Origin: an uncultured Clostridia bacterium
GTDB taxonomy: Bacteria; Bacillota; Clostridia; Christensenellales; Aristaeellaceae
Direction of reading: 5' to 3'
Length of the DNA: 22,053 bases
Assembly (NCBI GenBank): GCA_946626395.1
Contig: CAMOUF010000191.1
Coordinates: 1 to 22,053 of the forward strand
Shown: in pieces, positions 20,087-22,053 of the stretch
Layout of the letters: every line of letters starts with the position of its first letter
Numbering within the stretch: position 1 is the first letter of the stretch
The notes under the pieces: generated by a model
The model's database searches: none
The model's input: the letters and a program-made list of their open reading frames with translations, nothing else
Told to the model about the DNA's origin: nothing
Translations under genes and position numbers: made by a program

Positions 20087-22053
20087 TTACAGATAGCGCC
20101 CCGTGACGCTGGCGGGATTCCTGGCGATTTCCTCGGGCGTTCCCGATGCCACGATTTTTCCGCCCTGATTGCCGCCCCCCGGGCCCATATCCACGATATA
20201 GTCCGCGCTGCGGATCAAGTCCAGGTCATGCTCGATCACGATGACCGTGGCCCCCTGATCAATCAGATGCTGGAACACCTGAATCAGCGTTTTCACATCC
20301 AAGGGGTGCAGGCCGATGGTGGGCTCGTCAAACACAAAAACGGAATCTGCCTGGCCCCGGCCCATTTCGCTGGCCAGCTTGAGCCGCTGGGCTTCGCCGC
20401 CGGACAGGCTGGGGGTTTCCTCGCCCAGGGTCAGATATCCCAGACCCAGATTATGCAGCCCCCGCAGCCGGTCAGCTACCGTTTTCAGATCTTCGCATTT
20501 CCGGATGGCCTCGTCCACGCTGCAGGCCATCAGCTTGGGCAGGGAGCAGCCCTCTTGTTTTTTGTTCATGCGCCGGATTTGATAGGCTTCCTTCCTGTAG
20601 CGGGAGCCGCCGCAGTCCGGGCAGGGCACGTCCACGTCGGGCAGAAACTGCACGTCCAGGCTGATGGAGCCGGTGCCGTCGCAGGTGGGGCAGCGAAGAG
20701 CCCCTGTGTTGTAGCTGAAATCACCGGCGGAATAGCCCTTCTCCTTGGCGTCCTTTGTTTTGGCGAACACCTTGCGCAATTCGTCATGCACGTTGGCGTA
20801 GGTGGCCACCGTGGAGCGCACGTTGATCCCGATGGGCGTTGCGTCGATCAGCTTTACTTGCCGGATGCCCTCCGCGGCAATGGTTTTCACATGCTCCGGC
20901 AGCGCCCGCCCGCTGAAGCTCGCTTCCAGCGCCGGAATCAGGCTTTCCAGCACCATGGTGGTTTTCCCGGAGCCCGATACGCCGGTGACCACGGACAATC
21001 TGCCCTTGGGAAAAGAAACCGTCAGCGGCTTCACGGTATGGATCGAATGGGTTTCCATGCGGATTTCGCCCAGGTCAAACAGATGATTTTTCTCGGTTTG
21101 CATTCGCAAAGCGGGCGCGCTTTGCTCCGATAAAAACGGGCCGATCATGGAGGCGGGGGTTTCCGCGATTTGCTTTACCGGCCCTTCCGCCAGGATTCTG
21201 CCGCCGCCCGCGCCAGCCTCCGGCCCTAATTCGATGAGCCAATCGGCGTGGCGCAGCACCTGGGTATCGTGATCCACCAGCACGATGGAATTGCCATCGG
21301 CCACCAAATCGTCCATGACTCCGGTGAGCCCTTCCAGGTTGGAGGGGTGCAGACCGATGGAGGGCTCGTCCAGCACATACAGAACGCCTGTGGTGCGGTT
21401 GCGCACAGCCCGGGCCAATTGGGTGCGCTGGCGTTCCCCGGTGGACAGGGTGGATGCCGCCCGATCCAGGGAAAGATAAGAAAGCCCCAGGTCCACCAGC
21501 CGCCGGGCGGTATGCAGGAAGGATTCTGAGATGCTTTGCGCCATGGGCCGCATTTCTTCCGGCAGGGAGGCGGGCACGCCTTTTACCCATTCGATCAGCT
21601 CTGCCAGGGGCAGCGTGCAAACCTGATCCAGGGATACGCCCCGCAGCCGAAGGGACCGCGCCCGCTCGGACAGCCGGGTGCCGCGGCAATCGGGGCATTC
21701 TTTTTCCTTCAGAAACTTTTCCACCCGTTTCATGCCCTTTTCGTCTTTGACCTTGTTCAGGGCGTTGAGCACAGTGGCGGTGGCGCTGTAATAGGTGAAA
21801 TCCATTTCGCCCGCGCTGACGCTTTCCTTGCTCTTGGGCCGATAAAAAATGTGCTTTTTCACCATGGGACCGTCGTAGACGATCTCCTTTTCTTCCTCCG
21901 TCAGATCCCGGAAGGGCACGTCGGTGCGCACGCCCATGGCCCGGCAGACGTCGGTCATCAGCGACCGCGTCAGGCTGTTCCAGGGGGCCACCGCGCCGTC
22001 GTCGACGCTCAGGCTCTCGTCCGGGACGCGGGTGCTTCCGGCTCCGGGGGGCA
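20087..22053 (-). CDS. UvrA-like ABC ATPase (UvrA2/drug-resistance type), N-terminus outside window
   Basis: Tandem ABC ATPase related to excinuclease subunit A. The frame continues to the window edge (…PDESLSVDDGAV ahead of the GTG at 21991, as in internal UvrA sequence), so the first Walker A is missing. In numbering from that GTG: CPDCRGTRL zinc half-site (99-107), first signature LSTGERQR (182-189) and Walker B DEPS (208-211), second Walker A GVSGSGKT (337-344), zinc motif Cys434-x2-Cys437 with Cys457-x2-Cys460, second signature LSGGE (529-533) and DEPT (555-558). The compact size and divergent motifs suggest the UvrA2 branch, linked to resistance to DNA-binding drugs, rather than housekeeping UvrA. 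It heads the leftward set that includes the glycosidase and sirtuin. Confidence 0.88.
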   Translation of the reverse strand, partial: PPGAGSTRVPDESLSVDDGAVAPWNSLTRSLMTDVCRAMGVRTDVPFRDLTEEEKEIVYDGPMVKKHIFYRPKSKESVSAGEMDFTYYSATATVLNALNKVKDEKGMKRVEKFLKEKECPDCRGTRLSERARSLRLRGVSLDQVCTLPLAELIEWVKGVPASLPEEMRPMAQSISESFLHTARRLVDLGLSYLSLDRAASTLSTGERQRTQLARAVRNRTTGVLYVLDEPSIGLHPSNLEGLTGVMDDLVADGNSIVLVDHDTQVLRHADWLIELGPEAGAGGGRILAEGPVKQIAETPASMIGPFLSEQSAPALRMQTEKNHLFDLGEIRMETHSIHTVKPLTVSFPKGRLSVVTGVSGSGKTTMVLESLIPALEASFSGRALPEHVKTIAAEGIRQVKLIDATPIGINVRSTVATYANVHDELRKVFAKTKDAKEKGYSAGDFSYNTGALRCPTCDGTGSISLDVQFLPDVDVPCPDCGGSRYRKEAYQIRRMNKKQEGCSLPKLMACSVDEAIRKCEDLKTVADRLRGLHNLGLGYLTLGEETPSLSGGEAQRLKLASEMGRGQADSVFVFDEPTIGLHPLDVKTLIQVFQHLIDQGATVIVIEHDLDLIRSADYIVDMGPGGGNQGGKIVASGTPEEIARNPASVTGRYL

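Overview
The window looks like a high-GC, low-ORF-gap chromosome segment of a Gram-positive (Firmicutes/Clostridia-type) gut or host-associated bacterium. The evidence is strong AGGAGG-type ribosome binding sites, TTGACA/TATAAT promoters, a CsoR-type copper operon, a THF riboswitch in front of an ECF folate transporter, a CUT1 ABC transporter without its own ATPase, and an mrdA-minD-rodA cell-shape cluster. The exact taxon cannot be read from the sequence.

Layout. (1) 1-3594, plus strand: end of an elongasome cluster with the 3' part of a class B penicillin-binding protein (PBP2/MrdA type), MinD and the SEDS glycosyltransferase RodA. minD and rodA overlap by ATGA. The gaps around this block hold degenerate 7-bp tandem repeats. 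(2) 3780-6713, minus strand: copper homeostasis operon csoR-copA-copZ. A consensus promoter carries two CsoR boxes. copA and copZ are fused in frame here, but copZ keeps its own ribosome binding site, and one A fewer in an A7 run would separate them. (3) 6748-9203, plus strand: THF riboswitch and folT, then nth (endonuclease III) overlapping a zinc-containing macrodomain ADP-ribosyl hydrolase. (4) 9321-16916: a sialic-acid (N-acetylneuraminate) utilisation locus. nanQ-type anomerase and a GntR/FCD regulator run leftward. A solute-binding protein, two permeases, NanA lyase, an SGNH esterase and an AGE-type 2-epimerase run rightward. The two arms diverge from perfect or near-perfect consensus promoters, each with a TRTAGTACA candidate operator on its -10. 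(5) 16933-17571: a YdcF-like DUF218 protein. (6) 17670-22053, minus strand: a UvrA-like ABC protein (its N-terminus lies beyond the window), an (alpha/alpha)6-barrel glycosidase and a class M sirtuin (SirTM).

How they work together. The nan locus should import a sialic acid, convert its anomer, remove O-acetyl groups, cleave it to pyruvate plus ManNAc, and epimerise ManNAc to GlcNAc. The kinase and the Nag enzymes must be elsewhere. The SirTM (writer of ADP-ribose) and the macrodomain protein (eraser) are known operon partners in other Firmicutes, but here they sit about 8.5 kb apart on opposite strands. The most notable points are the copA/copZ homopolymer junction, the readable switching mechanism of the THF riboswitch, the split SirTM/macrodomain pair, and the heptameric intergenic repeats. 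I saw no CRISPR array, tRNA, rRNA, transposase or phage gene, and no completely new system that I can support.
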